The position numbers were made by a program, and so were the translations under genes. The notes under the pieces are model-generated. The model worked only from the letters and a program-made list of their open reading frames with translations. It did not search any database and had not been told where the DNA came from. A DNA stretch of 64,000 nt from Glomus cerebriforme (Eukaryota; Glomeromycota; Glomeromycetes; Glomerales; Glomeraceae): the NCBI GenBank assembly GCA_003550305.1, contig QKYT01000195.1, positions 105,806-169,805 on the forward strand. Reading direction: 5' to 3'. Of the stretch, positions 48,856 to 59,138 are shown piece by piece (the stretch's first letter is position 1; each line of letters begins with the position of its first letter).

Positions 48856-50787
48856 ATGACTACCAAAGAACATACAAAGTCAATAGAAAATTCAAATATA
48901 AATGATGTGACATATTTTGATAATAAACCTATTTTAGACATTATAATACTTTTACAAGAATATTACAAGAAGAGTGAAGAACATAATATAAATACTAAAA
49001 TAAAAATTGGAAAACTTGAAGACGAAAATGAAGGAATATATAATTTAATTAATAATCCTCAAAAATTTAATGTTGATGCTTCAAATTATATTAAACTTTC
49101 TCAATCTAATAAAGAATTACAAGAAAAATTCGACTCTTTATCATCTCAACTTGAAACTAAAAACAAAGAAATTGATAGACTTTCTTTAATTAATGAAAAT
49201 AATACTCATTTAATTGAAGCTAAAGAAATTGATATAAAAAATTTAGAAAAAATTAATTCAAACTTAAAAGCAGAAACATTAAAATATCAATTTGCTCTTG
49301 GAGCTGCGACTACTTATCAATTGGGTGATAATGATAAGAATAATTCTGTAAGATTAAATGAAGATATTGAACGTTTACAAGATACTTTGGAAGATTATGT
49401 TACAAATTTAAGAACTAAAACAAAAATTAATTATAAAAAAATAAATAATCTTCTTATTCGATATCATTGTAATTTAAAAATGAATGCTCGAATGAAAGAT
49501 TTAACTCTTATTAAAGCTTTATTACAACGTTATGTAATCGATTATATTTATGAAAAATCATTAAATTATTTTGAGAATATTAATAATATTGATATATCTC
49601 AATCACTTGAATCAGAAATTAATTTTAAAGTTAAGGAATTAATGAGTTTAACGGATAAATTCGCGAAATCCCGTTCTGAAAGTGGTAATGTTACTTCTGC
49701 TGTACCTATTAAATTAAGACAACAAATTTTTGCTGCTTTAAGTAATAATGGATTTTCTGATATAATTGATGACAAACATATTAAAAGTGAACATGAATTT
49801 ATTAATCAATTAAAGATAAAACTTAATCAAGAAATAGAATCTTATAGAGAAATATTGGATCAAAAATTGAAAAAAAAAGTTGAAGATAAAGCTGCTAATA
49901 TTATTCGTGAAATTATAAGATTATTTTTCTTTCGTCTTAAAACTCAAGAACCAATCGCAAAATGGAAATGGTTTAATAATAATGATAAAATTGATCCAAT
50001 TCAGATGACAGGATCTTGGGATGAAGATGATATTGAAAATGCAACTGTTGAAATATGTATTTTCCCTCTTATTTATAAAGATTCGGACTTTTCTTCATCA
50101 AAATTACAAATTTATACTCCAGCAAAAGTATTCATTCGTGATAATTATTCTTCAGATTCTTCGGAAGAAGAAAATGAAATCAATAAGGTGGAAATCAATG
50201 AAGAGGAATCCAACAGGAGAGAAACAAATGAAGAGGAACCCAACAAGATAATCAATGAAGAGGAATCCAACATGATTATCAATGAAGAGGAATTCAACAA
50301 GGAAGAAACAAATAAAGAAGAATTCAACAAGGAAGTAACCAATGAAGAGGAATCAAACAAGGGAGAAACAAATGACGAGAAATCCAACAAGGGAGAAATC
50401 AATGAAGAGGAATCCAACAAGATAATCAATGAAGAGGAATCCAACAAGATAATCAATGAAGTGGAATCCAACAAGATAATCAATGAAGTGGAATCCAACA
50501 AAAGAGAAACAAATGAAGAGGAATCCAACAAGGGAGAAACAAATAAAGAGGAATTTAACAAGGAAGTAACCAATGAAGAGGAATCAAACAAGGGAGAAAC
50601 AAATGACGAGAAATCCAACAAGGGCGAAACAAATAAAGGAGAAACCAACGAGGGAGAAACTAATGAAAAGGAAATCAATAATAAAGAAAAAATCAATGTT
50701 AAAGAAAAAACTAGTAACAAAAAGAAAAAAATTCCGAAATTTTTTTCCAATATCAATATATTTACTAAAAAGTCATCCAAAAAATAA
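48856..50787 (+). CDS. Coiled-coil protein with acidic repeat tail, paralog CC2 (643 aa)
   Basis: Single exon. The first about 430 residues align throughout with CC1: N-terminal coiled coil, KYQFALGAATTYQLGDNDKN, RLNEDIERLQDTLEDYV, VPIKLRQQIFAALSNNGFSD and the C-terminal block FRLKTQEPIAKWKWF with TVEICIFPLIYKD. Unlike CC1 it then carries about 170 residues of degenerate 9-10-residue repeats (NEEESNKII / NEEESNKGET), highly acidic and Asn-rich, encoded by 27- and 30-bp DNA repeats. It ends in a lysine-rich tail with aromatic residues (KIPKFFSNINIFTKKSSKK). Neighbours are Hsp70-like D (head-to-head) and Hsp70-like E (downstream, same strand, 1.2 kb). The repeat tail is likely disordered and length-variable. 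Confidence 0.88.
   Translation: MTTKEHTKSIENSNINDVTYFDNKPILDIIILLQEYYKKSEEHNINTKIKIGKLEDENEGIYNLINNPQKFNVDASNYIKLSQSNKELQEKFDSLSSQLETKNKEIDRLSLINENNTHLIEAKEIDIKNLEKINSNLKAETLKYQFALGAATTYQLGDNDKNNSVRLNEDIERLQDTLEDYVTNLRTKTKINYKKINNLLIRYHCNLKMNARMKDLTLIKALLQRYVIDYIYEKSLNYFENINNIDISQSLESEINFKVKELMSLTDKFAKSRSESGNVTSAVPIKLRQQIFAALSNNGFSDIIDDKHIKSEHEFINQLKIKLNQEIESYREILDQKLKKKVEDKAANIIREIIRLFFFRLKTQEPIAKWKWFNNNDKIDPIQMTGSWDEDDIENATVEICIFPLIYKDSDFSSSKLQIYTPAKVFIRDNYSSDSSEEENEINKVEINEEESNRRETNEEEPNKIINEEESNMIINEEEFNKEETNKEEFNKEVTNEEESNKGETNDEKSNKGEINEEESNKIINEEESNKIINEVESNKIINEVESNKRETNEEESNKGETNKEEFNKEVTNEEESNKGETNDEKSNKGETNKGETNEGETNEKEINNKEKINVKEKTSNKKKKIPKFFSNINIFTKKSSKK
50185..50690 (+). repeat. 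Coding minisatellite (27/30-bp units) in CC2
   Basis: Units of the type AATGAAGAGGAATCCAACAA recur about 18 times with point changes, alternating 27-bp (ending in an ATAATC variant) and 30-bp (ending GGAGAAACA) forms. Unit lengths are multiples of 3, so copy-number changes keep the frame open. Confidence 0.85.
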
Positions 50788-51994
50788 TAACACCGAAGAG
50801 TACATTGTGATACCTTTAAAATAGTATAATAAAACCATTTTTAAATTTTTATTTCCAAATCTCCTTGGTTTTAGTGATGTTCGTGAAAAAAGTTAAATTA
50901 CAAATATGGTATTTCTAACATTGTTAATACTTTAAATTTGAAATTTTTTCAAAGTCCTATTTATTTAGAATAAAGGTTGAGTAAAGATCTTTGACAGATC
51001 TTGCGTCACGTCAAAGCTGAGGTCTGAGGTCATAAATCACGTCTAACGTTACTACCCTTCGGTAAGGTATATCCATATGTACCGTTTCCAAAGATAACTA
51101 ACCTGTAGACCGTTCAAGAGATAGATTTCTTATTTTCTTTGTTTGATTACGAGTACACCAGTACAATTCTTGTCCGTATTTTTTTCTTTCCCTATATTTA
51201 ATCAATATAATATAAAATCAAACCATCAATGCCTCGTTATCTAATGTATATAATAGGCATCCAATTTATTCCCGCACATGCACCAAATATCAATCCTCGT
51301 ATACTAACAAAGATGTATAATCCAATGTTTGTGCCAGAAAATTTTATAATACCAAATACTTTGATATCAATCCATCCCTTTTCACAGTATTTAGGGTATT
51401 TGTAAACCGACCAGAATTAGCGTCAGAAATATATAATTTAGCCCTTTTTAGTATTTATTCTGAGTTTTAACTAACAATGACATTCCTAATAAAGACCGTC
51501 ATACTTACTAAACATTTTTGGAGATTCATTAGCCTTATTTCGTAAAACAATAACCTTATTTCTAAAATCTTTCAAATCATGTGAAATTTGTGTAATATAA
51601 GTGCAGATCAGTTGATTCGTAGTATTATAAATATAACCCAAAGGTCTGGGAGTTAGATTACAAAAAAAGTTCGTACCACATGACATTCGGTGAGTTTTAA
51701 TATTTTCTTAATAAAGACATGTCGTACTCATTTTTCAAACATAATGAAAAAGTTGTCAATTAAGAAAGTTCTGGCATTTAAACTTACGCAATAAAGAAAA
51801 TTAAAAGGTTTTAATTTTTCGAGATCGATTTTCTAATCGATCACACCTTATGTATATATATATTAAATCGGAATTTGTTATTTAAAAATACCGAAAGTAA
51901 CCTTAGATGACGCACAATATATATTTACTATTTTAATATCATAATTACAGAAACTTTGAGTTCTTTGTAGTCAAAAAATTTCGTAAAAATTGGA
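50788..51994. other. Intergenic between CC2 and Hsp70-like E
   Basis: A short frame at 51229-51405 (starting MPRYLMYIIGIQF) and a minus frame at 51686-51486 are not recognisable. One CCAGAATTAG motif lies at 51411-51420. No gene is supported. Confidence 0.4.
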
Positions 51995-54163
51995 ATGGAA
52001 AACATTCGAGTGGTTGTTGGTATAGGTAATTATCATAAATCTTTATTCATTTATATGTTTTTTTTTTAAAAAAAAAACAATCTTTATTAAAACATGATTT
52101 AAAATCTTTTTTTTTTTTTTTTTATCATCGATTTTTCGCACTAAAAAAAAAAAAAAGATTTTGGGACTACATATTCGGTATCGTAATTTATTCAATTTCT
52201 CTTTGTTAATATCATAAATTAATTTTTTAAAGTTAATATTATCGTTATCTTTTCTTTTTTCATGTCTATAGGGATTTTCTTATTGTCATGTAGCATCTGA
52301 AAACAAAAGTATTGTTACAAACGAACAATGGCCCGATGACGTTGGCAAATTTAAAACAAATACAGTTCTTCAATATGATAAAGATTTCGAGAAAGTAATA
52401 AATTGGGGAAAACCAGCTTTAGCTAAACGACCAAAACGAAAGAATGAAAATAAAAATGAAACAAAACCTGTAGAATTATTTAAATTACATTTAGGTAATT
52501 TAAATGGAAAATTAAAACCTAAACTTCCCGTTAATTATAAAAAAGCTATCATAGATTATCTTAAAGAAATCGTAAAGGTATGTTAAAAAGGAATTTATTT
52601 CGTCAGGTTTTTTATGTAAATTAAATACTAAAATTACTTTTTTCTAAAAAAAAAAAAAAGTTAATTAAAAAATCGCTTAAAGCAAGTTGGGAGGACGTAG
52701 ATTTATTTAAGAATGTTCTTTTAGTACTAAGTGTTCCCGCAGAATATTCAGAAAAAGAAAAGGCGATAATGAGAGAATGTGCATTTAAGGCCGAATTAAT
52801 TGATGATCCAAATACCGAATTTTTACAATTCACTACTGAACGTATGTTGATTGAATTTTTTTTTATATATTATTTCAAAATAGTTCTTAAATTAATCCCT
52901 CTTTTTTTTTCATTTAGCCGAAGCTGCTGCAGTTTACTGTTTGGAAAATTGTTTAAATGAATATGAATCGGCTAGTGTAGGAAGTGAGTTGTGATGTTTA
53001 TTCAAATATGAAAATATTGAAAACATTATATAAACTTTATTAATATATGTTTTTTTTATTTGTATTTATCAGCAACCTTCATGATCGTTGATTGCGGGGG
53101 TGGCACGGTTGATTTGACAACTCGTAAACTTATTGGTGAAAAACAAGTTGGCGAAATTACTGAACGATCAGGAGATTATTGTGGAAGCACATTTATTGAT
53201 CGAGCATTTCTTGAATATCTGGGGGAAATATTAGGTCACTCAGCAATTGACAAATTAAGAGAAGAAAAATATCAACAAATGCAATATATGGTTCAAAAAT
53301 TTTGTCGATGCGCCAAAATTAAATTCACTGATGAAGATGAAGATTTTCATTACGAATTAGACCTTTTAGAAACAGCACGTGACTTGCAACAATATGTTAC
53401 TGGAACTGCGAGAGATTTGATGAAGGAAAAAGAATGGATCATTAATATTGATTATAAAGATCTTAAATCAATGTTTGATCCAGTCGTTGAAAGAATTCTT
53501 AATTTAATAACATTACAACTTGAAAATTGTCGTAGTGATTGTTCTACAATGTTTTTAGTTGGAGGATTTAGTCAATCATCATATTTACAAAATCGTATTA
53601 GGGAAAAATTCAAAAGTAGAGTGAAAACTATTTCAGTCCCTACACATCCTATCGCTGCCGTAGTTCGTGGTACTACATTATATGGATTAGGATTATATAA
53701 CAAAATTCATAATTTAAAAGATGAGAATCGTGTAAAGTTTATATTAACGTCTCGCGTATTAAAATTTACTTATGGTATTGAAGCTTATGAAGCTTGGAAA
53801 GAAACTGATCCAATAGATCGAAAAAATTTTAGAGGTGATATTTTGAAATTTCATCGTATTGCTAAACGAGGAGACAAAATCGAAATTGATAAGGAAATTG
53901 TTGTAAAAGATTATGTTCCTACATTTTCTTTACAAAAAGTTGTAGTATTTTCTATTTATTATACAAGAGAATATGATGCTGAATATTGTGATGAACCTGG
54001 AATGGAATTATTAGGAAAACTTAAGATAAATAGGGAATTAGGGGGACGTATTAATTTTGGTTTATCATTTGGCAGAATGGAAATTACTGCTACTGCCAAG
54101 AATGAAACAAATGGTCAAAATTGTCTTGCCACTTTTGAAATAGATAAAGAATGTGATAAATGA
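51995..54163 (+). CDS. Hsp70-like (HSPA12-type) ATPase, paralog E (564 aa)
   Basis: Six exons: 51995-52025, 52158-52177, 52272-52577, 52661-52841, 52918-52983, 53073-54163, same intron phases as A-D. This is the most divergent copy: N-terminus MENIRVVVGID, linker RPKRKNENKNETKPVELFKL, adenosine motif LVGGFSQSSYLQNRI, and C-terminus FGLSFGRMEITATAKNETNG. The ATPase motifs FGTTYSG and IVDCGGGTVDLTT are kept. It is the only intact Hsp70-like gene on the plus strand. Its 3' end lies 59 bp from the 3' end of coiled-coil gene CC3, which is also the most divergent of its family, so the pair may have diverged together. Confidence 0.93.
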
Positions 54164-54222
54164 TTCAATTTAATCATGTATACTAACTATAAAAAATATA
54201 TTTATATATAAAATAAAAATTA

Positions 54223-55494
54223 CTATTTATTTTTAAAAAAAGATTTAGTAAAAAGTATAAGTGGATTTTGAGGCTTATCATTTAAATTAAATGATTTATA
54301 GCTATCATGAATATAAACTGTTGCCTTAGTATAAGGTTCTATTCCATTATTTTGCGATTCTCTATAAATAAGAGGAAAAATACACATTTCAACAGGTGAA
54401 TCTTCTATTTCTTCTTCGCCTTTGTATCCTATCATTTGAGCTGGATCAAATTTATTATCATCATCAAGCCACTTCCATTCCGCAATTGGTTCTTGAGTTT
54501 TAAGCCTAAAGTAAAATAACCTAGTAACTTCACGAATTATAACGGTAACTTTCTTTTCAACTTCTTCTTTCTTTTTAAGATCCGTTATTTTTCGATAAAA
54601 TTCCATTTCTTTGTTAAGTTTCTCTTTGGATTCTTTGATGAAATCATGTAAATCATCATTATCTTGATTAATGATGTTAGAAAACCCACGATTTCCTAAT
54701 GCAGCGAAACTTTGTTGTCTTATCTTAACAGATAAGGCCGATGTTATAATATCATTTCCAGCACGTTCTTTTTTAAATGTTTCACCTAATTTTTCCAATT
54801 CTAATGCTTGATTATAAAATATTGCTTCAAGACCAGAATTCTTTTGTTTACAATAATCAGGAAAATAATCAAGTATTGTTTTAAGAACATGTCGTTGTAA
54901 AACAGCTTTCATAAGTGGTATATCAGTTATTTCATTTGGATCATTTAATGAAAACGTATATTTATTTTTTTTAACTTTAGATTTATTAATAAGATTAAGT
55001 ATGTTCTTAATATTAATATCAACTTCTGACTTTCTTAAATTTGTTACATAAATTGCTAAGTCATCTTGTAAACGTAAAATATCCTCGTTAAGTTGAACAG
55101 GATTATTCTTATCATCATCATTCAATCGAAAAGTTGTTGCGGATCCAAGTTTTGATTGATATTTTAATACTTGTTCTCTCAATTTAGAATTATCTTCTTT
55201 TAAATTTTTTATTTCATCCTTTTTAGAATTAAGTTCTTCTTCATACTTTTTTCTAACTGCTGCAAGAGTTGTATTGAACCCGGAATTTGCATCAACCATA
55301 TTTAAATTTATAATATTTTCTTTAAGTTTTATGTTTTCTTCCTTAAGAGACTGACAATTATGGCATTTATTAATAGAATTCTCATCAAGTTCTTTGTCCT
55401 TCTCTTTGACATATTCTTGATTAGAAGTTACGGAATCTAAATCATCCTTCGAAGTTAAATTCATCTCATTTTTAATTTCTTTAAAAGAATTCAT
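54223..55494 (-). CDS. Coiled-coil protein, paralog CC3 (423 aa)
   Basis: Single exon. The N-terminal about 75 residues differ from CC1 and CC2 and contain CHNCQSLKEENIKLKENI, a CxxC followed by coiled coil. Shared family blocks follow: KYQSKLGSATTFRLNDDDKN, QLNEDILRLQDDLAIYVTNL, SVKIRQQSFAALGNRGFSNI, and the C-terminal FRLKTQEPIAEWKWLDDDNK with SPVEMCIFPLIYRES. The tail is short and basic/aromatic (LFTKSFFKNK). It is tail-to-tail with Hsp70-like E. An assembly gap begins 36 bp upstream of the ATG, so the promoter and any upstream exon are unseen. Confidence 0.85.
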   Translation of the reverse strand: MNSFKEIKNEMNLTSKDDLDSVTSNQEYVKEKDKELDENSINKCHNCQSLKEENIKLKENIINLNMVDANSGFNTTLAAVRKKYEEELNSKKDEIKNLKEDNSKLREQVLKYQSKLGSATTFRLNDDDKNNPVQLNEDILRLQDDLAIYVTNLRKSEVDINIKNILNLINKSKVKKNKYTFSLNDPNEITDIPLMKAVLQRHVLKTILDYFPDYCKQKNSGLEAIFYNQALELEKLGETFKKERAGNDIITSALSVKIRQQSFAALGNRGFSNIINQDNDDLHDFIKESKEKLNKEMEFYRKITDLKKKEEVEKKVTVIIREVTRLFYFRLKTQEPIAEWKWLDDDNKFDPAQMIGYKGEEEIEDSPVEMCIFPLIYRESQNNGIEPYTKATVYIHDSYKSFNLNDKPQNPLILFTKSFFKNK

Positions 55495-55529
55495 ACTTTT
55501 AAATAAATAACGTGCGTGTTTGATTATTT

Positions 55530-55604
55530 NNNNNNNNNNNNNNNNNNNNNNNNNNNNNNNNNNNNNNNNNNNNNNNNNNNNNNNNNNNNNNNNNNNNNNN
55601 NNNN
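55530..55604. other. Assembly gap (75 N)
   Basis: Run of unresolved bases; true length unknown. It is followed by a T run, suggesting a homopolymer-rich stretch defeated assembly. Confidence 0.99.
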
Positions 55605-57515
55605 TTTTTTTTTTAACAAAAGGTATTTTATCACGATTCTTTATTATGTTATTAACCTAACTTTGGGGATATTAGTAAACTTGTTTTGGATGTGGTCACA
55701 CATTATGCAATATGAACAATTGTTATACATAAAATTATTGTACGAATTTACAATGATATGGTACACAAATAATGACTCGAATTATCAAGCATTGTTTGGC
55801 CAAAATTTAAAATTTACAATTAAGCTTAGTTTAATGTATCTTTACTATCACAAAAAAAAAAAATCGCACGCCAAAATCTTTTTTTTTTTTCTTTCATATC
55901 TTAAAATGAATTCTGACCAATAACTAATCACATGTTCTATATTTGCTTTTTTTGGAAAAAATAAACTACCAAAAATATCATTATTTAAAAAATATGTATT
56001 GTGTAAAATGAAATTAACCAATCAAATTTCACGAAGAATTTATAACTAAAATGAAATTATAAATTATTGTTTTTGTAAACTGTTTTCAAAAACGTAATTA
56101 TAAAGGTGGTGCGACTCTGTTATTGGATTAAACATATAAAAATTTATTTGCCAATATAATTTGGTCTTATTTTGGATAATTTTACTATAGATTTACCGTA
56201 TATTGCATATCCAGTAAAAAATTGAAATTCGTGCTCGTTATAATTATTGTCTCAGAAGGCACGTCACGATTTATGGCACGTGATCACTAATGGTCAAAAT
56301 CGTATATAATATTGTTCCAGAAATAAAAACGCAATTTTCTTCCTTCAATAAAACTCTCTCATATAATGTACTGTAGTTATGTCAGTGGGTGTAGATTAAG
56401 ATTTTGCTCACGGAGCGTACGTCAAGGAAAATCTTGCATACTATCAAACAGAAGATCAACAAGTCAAACCTTATAATTTTGTATTATGAGAAGATGTAAA
56501 AATCTTTCCAAACTAGTTACAATGCACAGGAAATGCACTGGATGCGATCACAAACGAACAAAATTACACAAGAATGTAGTAGAAATTAGAAATTTTAAAT
56601 TTTCTATTCCAGAAGGCAGACATTCGTCCAAACCAGTCACAAAAATAGTAAAAAAGAAATGGGTTGATAATAATTCTGGCCCGATTCAGACCGTAGCAAG
56701 CATTTTAACACTAGCGTTGTGTTAAATTAATTGCATCAAAATCAAAGGAGTGTCAGAAGTGCCATTTGGTCTAACAAGATACTCTTTTGATATCATCATT
56801 AGCTGATTTTTAATTTAGTTAAACACTTAAATTCAATAAAATTTTTGCGGTAATGAGATTATTACGTATGTGCTATATTTTGTGCTACTTTGTAAAAAAA
56901 TAATAATGAAATAATGAAAAAATTAAAGTTTAACATATCTGATTTGACGCAGTTTACTGCGCTGCAGATTACTCGTACAAGATTACGCGTACAAGATTTG
57001 AAAGAATTTACCGGATAAATCTTATTGATTTTATCCGAAAATAACTTTATTAATTTACCAGGATTGGAATATTAAAACACTGTACCGTCAAAATATGCCA
57101 CTTGCAATTTTCTATCATGGATTACAAACACAACACATTCTTTTATCTCAAGTCCGTTCTGTTTGAGAAACAGTACGTATAAGGTTAGATATAAATATAA
57201 AGTCGAATTAATGAATAAAATTTCGCTTTTCATAAAAAAAAAAAAAACAATAAATAAATCATATCCTAAAAAGTAGTATTTATTAAAACTTGAGAACTTG
57301 CTAGAATAAATCCAATTGGATTCATTGTATCATCATGTGCAAACCACTAAACACAATTACGGTTAAATTAAATATAATGAAAATGAAAGATCAACATTTA
57401 TTATGGATTAACTAAATTTAGCTTCCAACTCCGCACATCATTAGCTTTTTTATTTTACGCCAATTTTTTAATTCCAAAAAAACTTACTCTTTCCTTTTTT
57501 TTCCCTTTCAAAAGA
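55605..57515. other. Intergenic, one weak small ORF
   Basis: The plus frame at 56486-56725 (79 aa, MRRCKNLSKLVTMHRKCTGC, Lys/Arg-rich) has no recognisable family and could be chance or an exon of an unseen gene. The rest is AT-rich without gene signals. Confidence 0.4.
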
Positions 57516-59138
57516 ATGGCATCATTTTTACTTTCAGAATGTTTAGAAGAAATATTTTCAAATCTAACCGAATATCCTTCTAGTGATATTAACATCAATA
57601 TAACCGTTAAAGATTTATACTCTTGTACATTAGTATCAAGACATTGGTGTAGAATTTCAACCCCATTATTATACGCTTATCCATTTCATCATTTTCGTCG
57701 TAATTTTTCTCATATACGTTATTATAAATTAATACGTACCTTATTAGGTTGTATTCCTCAATTTGAAATAAAACAAACTTATAAACAAGCGTTACAAATT
57801 CCCTATAATATAAAAAATTATAAAAAAAAATCTAATTCAAAAAATATTTCATCTACATTTAATTATATTTCTTTTATTCGTGGTCTAATTTTTCATAAAA
57901 TGATGTTTAAATCGATTGTAGAAGATAATAATAAAGAAATATGGTTATCCGCATATAATCCGAAAAGGATATCAGAAGTATCAACTATTGCAATTATGGA
58001 TTATCTTATAAAATTTATATGTAAAAATTGCAATAATTTAACAACATTAGAATTTTCTTTTGCAATAAGAAATGATGATTGTATAATTAATTTGTTAACT
58101 GTTAAGGATTATAATGGAAAAAGTAAATTAAGTGATCTAAAAGAATTATATTATTCATCACAAATCAACTTTTATTCACGAGATGACAAAAATAATTCAC
58201 GAGAAATTTTTTATCCTTTAAATAACGTTTTTAATTTAAATTTACTCTATGTAAATAAAGATGGTCTCAACGCGGAGAATATAAATTTATTATCAAAATT
58301 TATTTCTTTACAAAAAAATTTACAACATTTCGTGTTAACAGGATTTGAGAAAGTTGAAAATGGTCAAAATGAAGTACTTGCAAGATTTTTTATCAATTTA
58401 CTTTCTGGTGATAAAAATAATAAATATTATAATACTATAATTAATTCATTATCAACACAATATGAAAGTCTTCAAATATTAGAATTTAAAAATTTAGAAT
58501 TTAATTTAATAAATGGTGAAGTTTTAGATTCTTTACGTTTACTTAAAAATATTAAAAAGTTAAAATTATATAGATGTAAAATGATAGATAATTTACATTC
58601 TTGGGTAAAGGATTTAAAAAAACTTGAAATATTCGAAATTATGATAATCGATTTAAAATTATCTGAATTATTTATAATTCAATTAGTTCAATTGATTCAA
58701 TCATTTTCAAATAATTTGATTAAATTAGTTATAAATGACAAACAAATGAATGATTTTACTCTATTATATCAACAAATTCCACTTTATTTACACTCATTAA
58801 CTCATTTAGAACTTCCTAAGATTCTTCCATCTGAATTAATCTCCATATTTTTATCATGTACTAAACTTGTTTATCTTAGTGTAATGTTATTAAATGATAA
58901 ATTATCGGAAGAAATTTTAAAAAATTTAGGTAAATTCGTTCCTAAAACTTTAAAAAGAATTCAATTTAAAAATTTATTAGAATCGAATAATTCAACAATA
59001 TCTTTTGAATTATTGAGATTTTTCTTAGAAGAGTATGCGAATAATGGTGGCGCATTAAAATATTTAGAAATTGAAGGTTTAGGAAATCATATTATTGTTA
59101 CTGAACAATTTGGTGTTCAAATAATTGAGTATTTCTAA
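57516..59138 (+). CDS. F-box/leucine-rich protein (540 aa)
   Basis: Single-exon gene. Residues about 3-50 (FLLSECLEEIFSNLTEYPSS then DLYSCTLVSRHWCRISTPLL) form an F-box, the Skp1-binding module of SCF ubiquitin ligases. The rest shows irregular leucine-rich segments (e.g. LQILEFKNLEFNLI, NIKKLKLYRCKMID, LTHLELPKILPSEL, LVYLSVML) ending near LKYLEIEGLGN, which would recognise substrates. Length and style fit the large F-box family of Rhizophagus. Full-length with no internal defect. The ATG at 57516 follows a pyrimidine-rich leader. Confidence 0.9.
   Translation: MASFLLSECLEEIFSNLTEYPSSDININITVKDLYSCTLVSRHWCRISTPLLYAYPFHHFRRNFSHIRYYKLIRTLLGCIPQFEIKQTYKQALQIPYNIKNYKKKSNSKNISSTFNYISFIRGLIFHKMMFKSIVEDNNKEIWLSAYNPKRISEVSTIAIMDYLIKFICKNCNNLTTLEFSFAIRNDDCIINLLTVKDYNGKSKLSDLKELYYSSQINFYSRDDKNNSREIFYPLNNVFNLNLLYVNKDGLNAENINLLSKFISLQKNLQHFVLTGFEKVENGQNEVLARFFINLLSGDKNNKYYNTIINSLSTQYESLQILEFKNLEFNLINGEVLDSLRLLKNIKKLKLYRCKMIDNLHSWVKDLKKLEIFEIMIIDLKLSELFIIQLVQLIQSFSNNLIKLVINDKQMNDFTLLYQQIPLYLHSLTHLELPKILPSELISIFLSCTKLVYLSVMLLNDKLSEEILKNLGKFVPKTLKRIQFKNLLESNNSTISFELLRFFLEEYANNGGALKYLEIEGLGNHIIVTEQFGVQIIEYF

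Noticed and set aside
50145..50780. 211-residue minus-strand open frame rich in Ser/Leu
   Set aside because: Antisense shadow of the CC2 acidic repeat; repetitive codons keep the opposite frame open.
54223..55494. Idea that CC3 is a kinesin or SMC-type protein because of the coiled coil
   Set aside because: No motor or ATPase motif; clear alignment with CC1 and CC2 defines a separate family.
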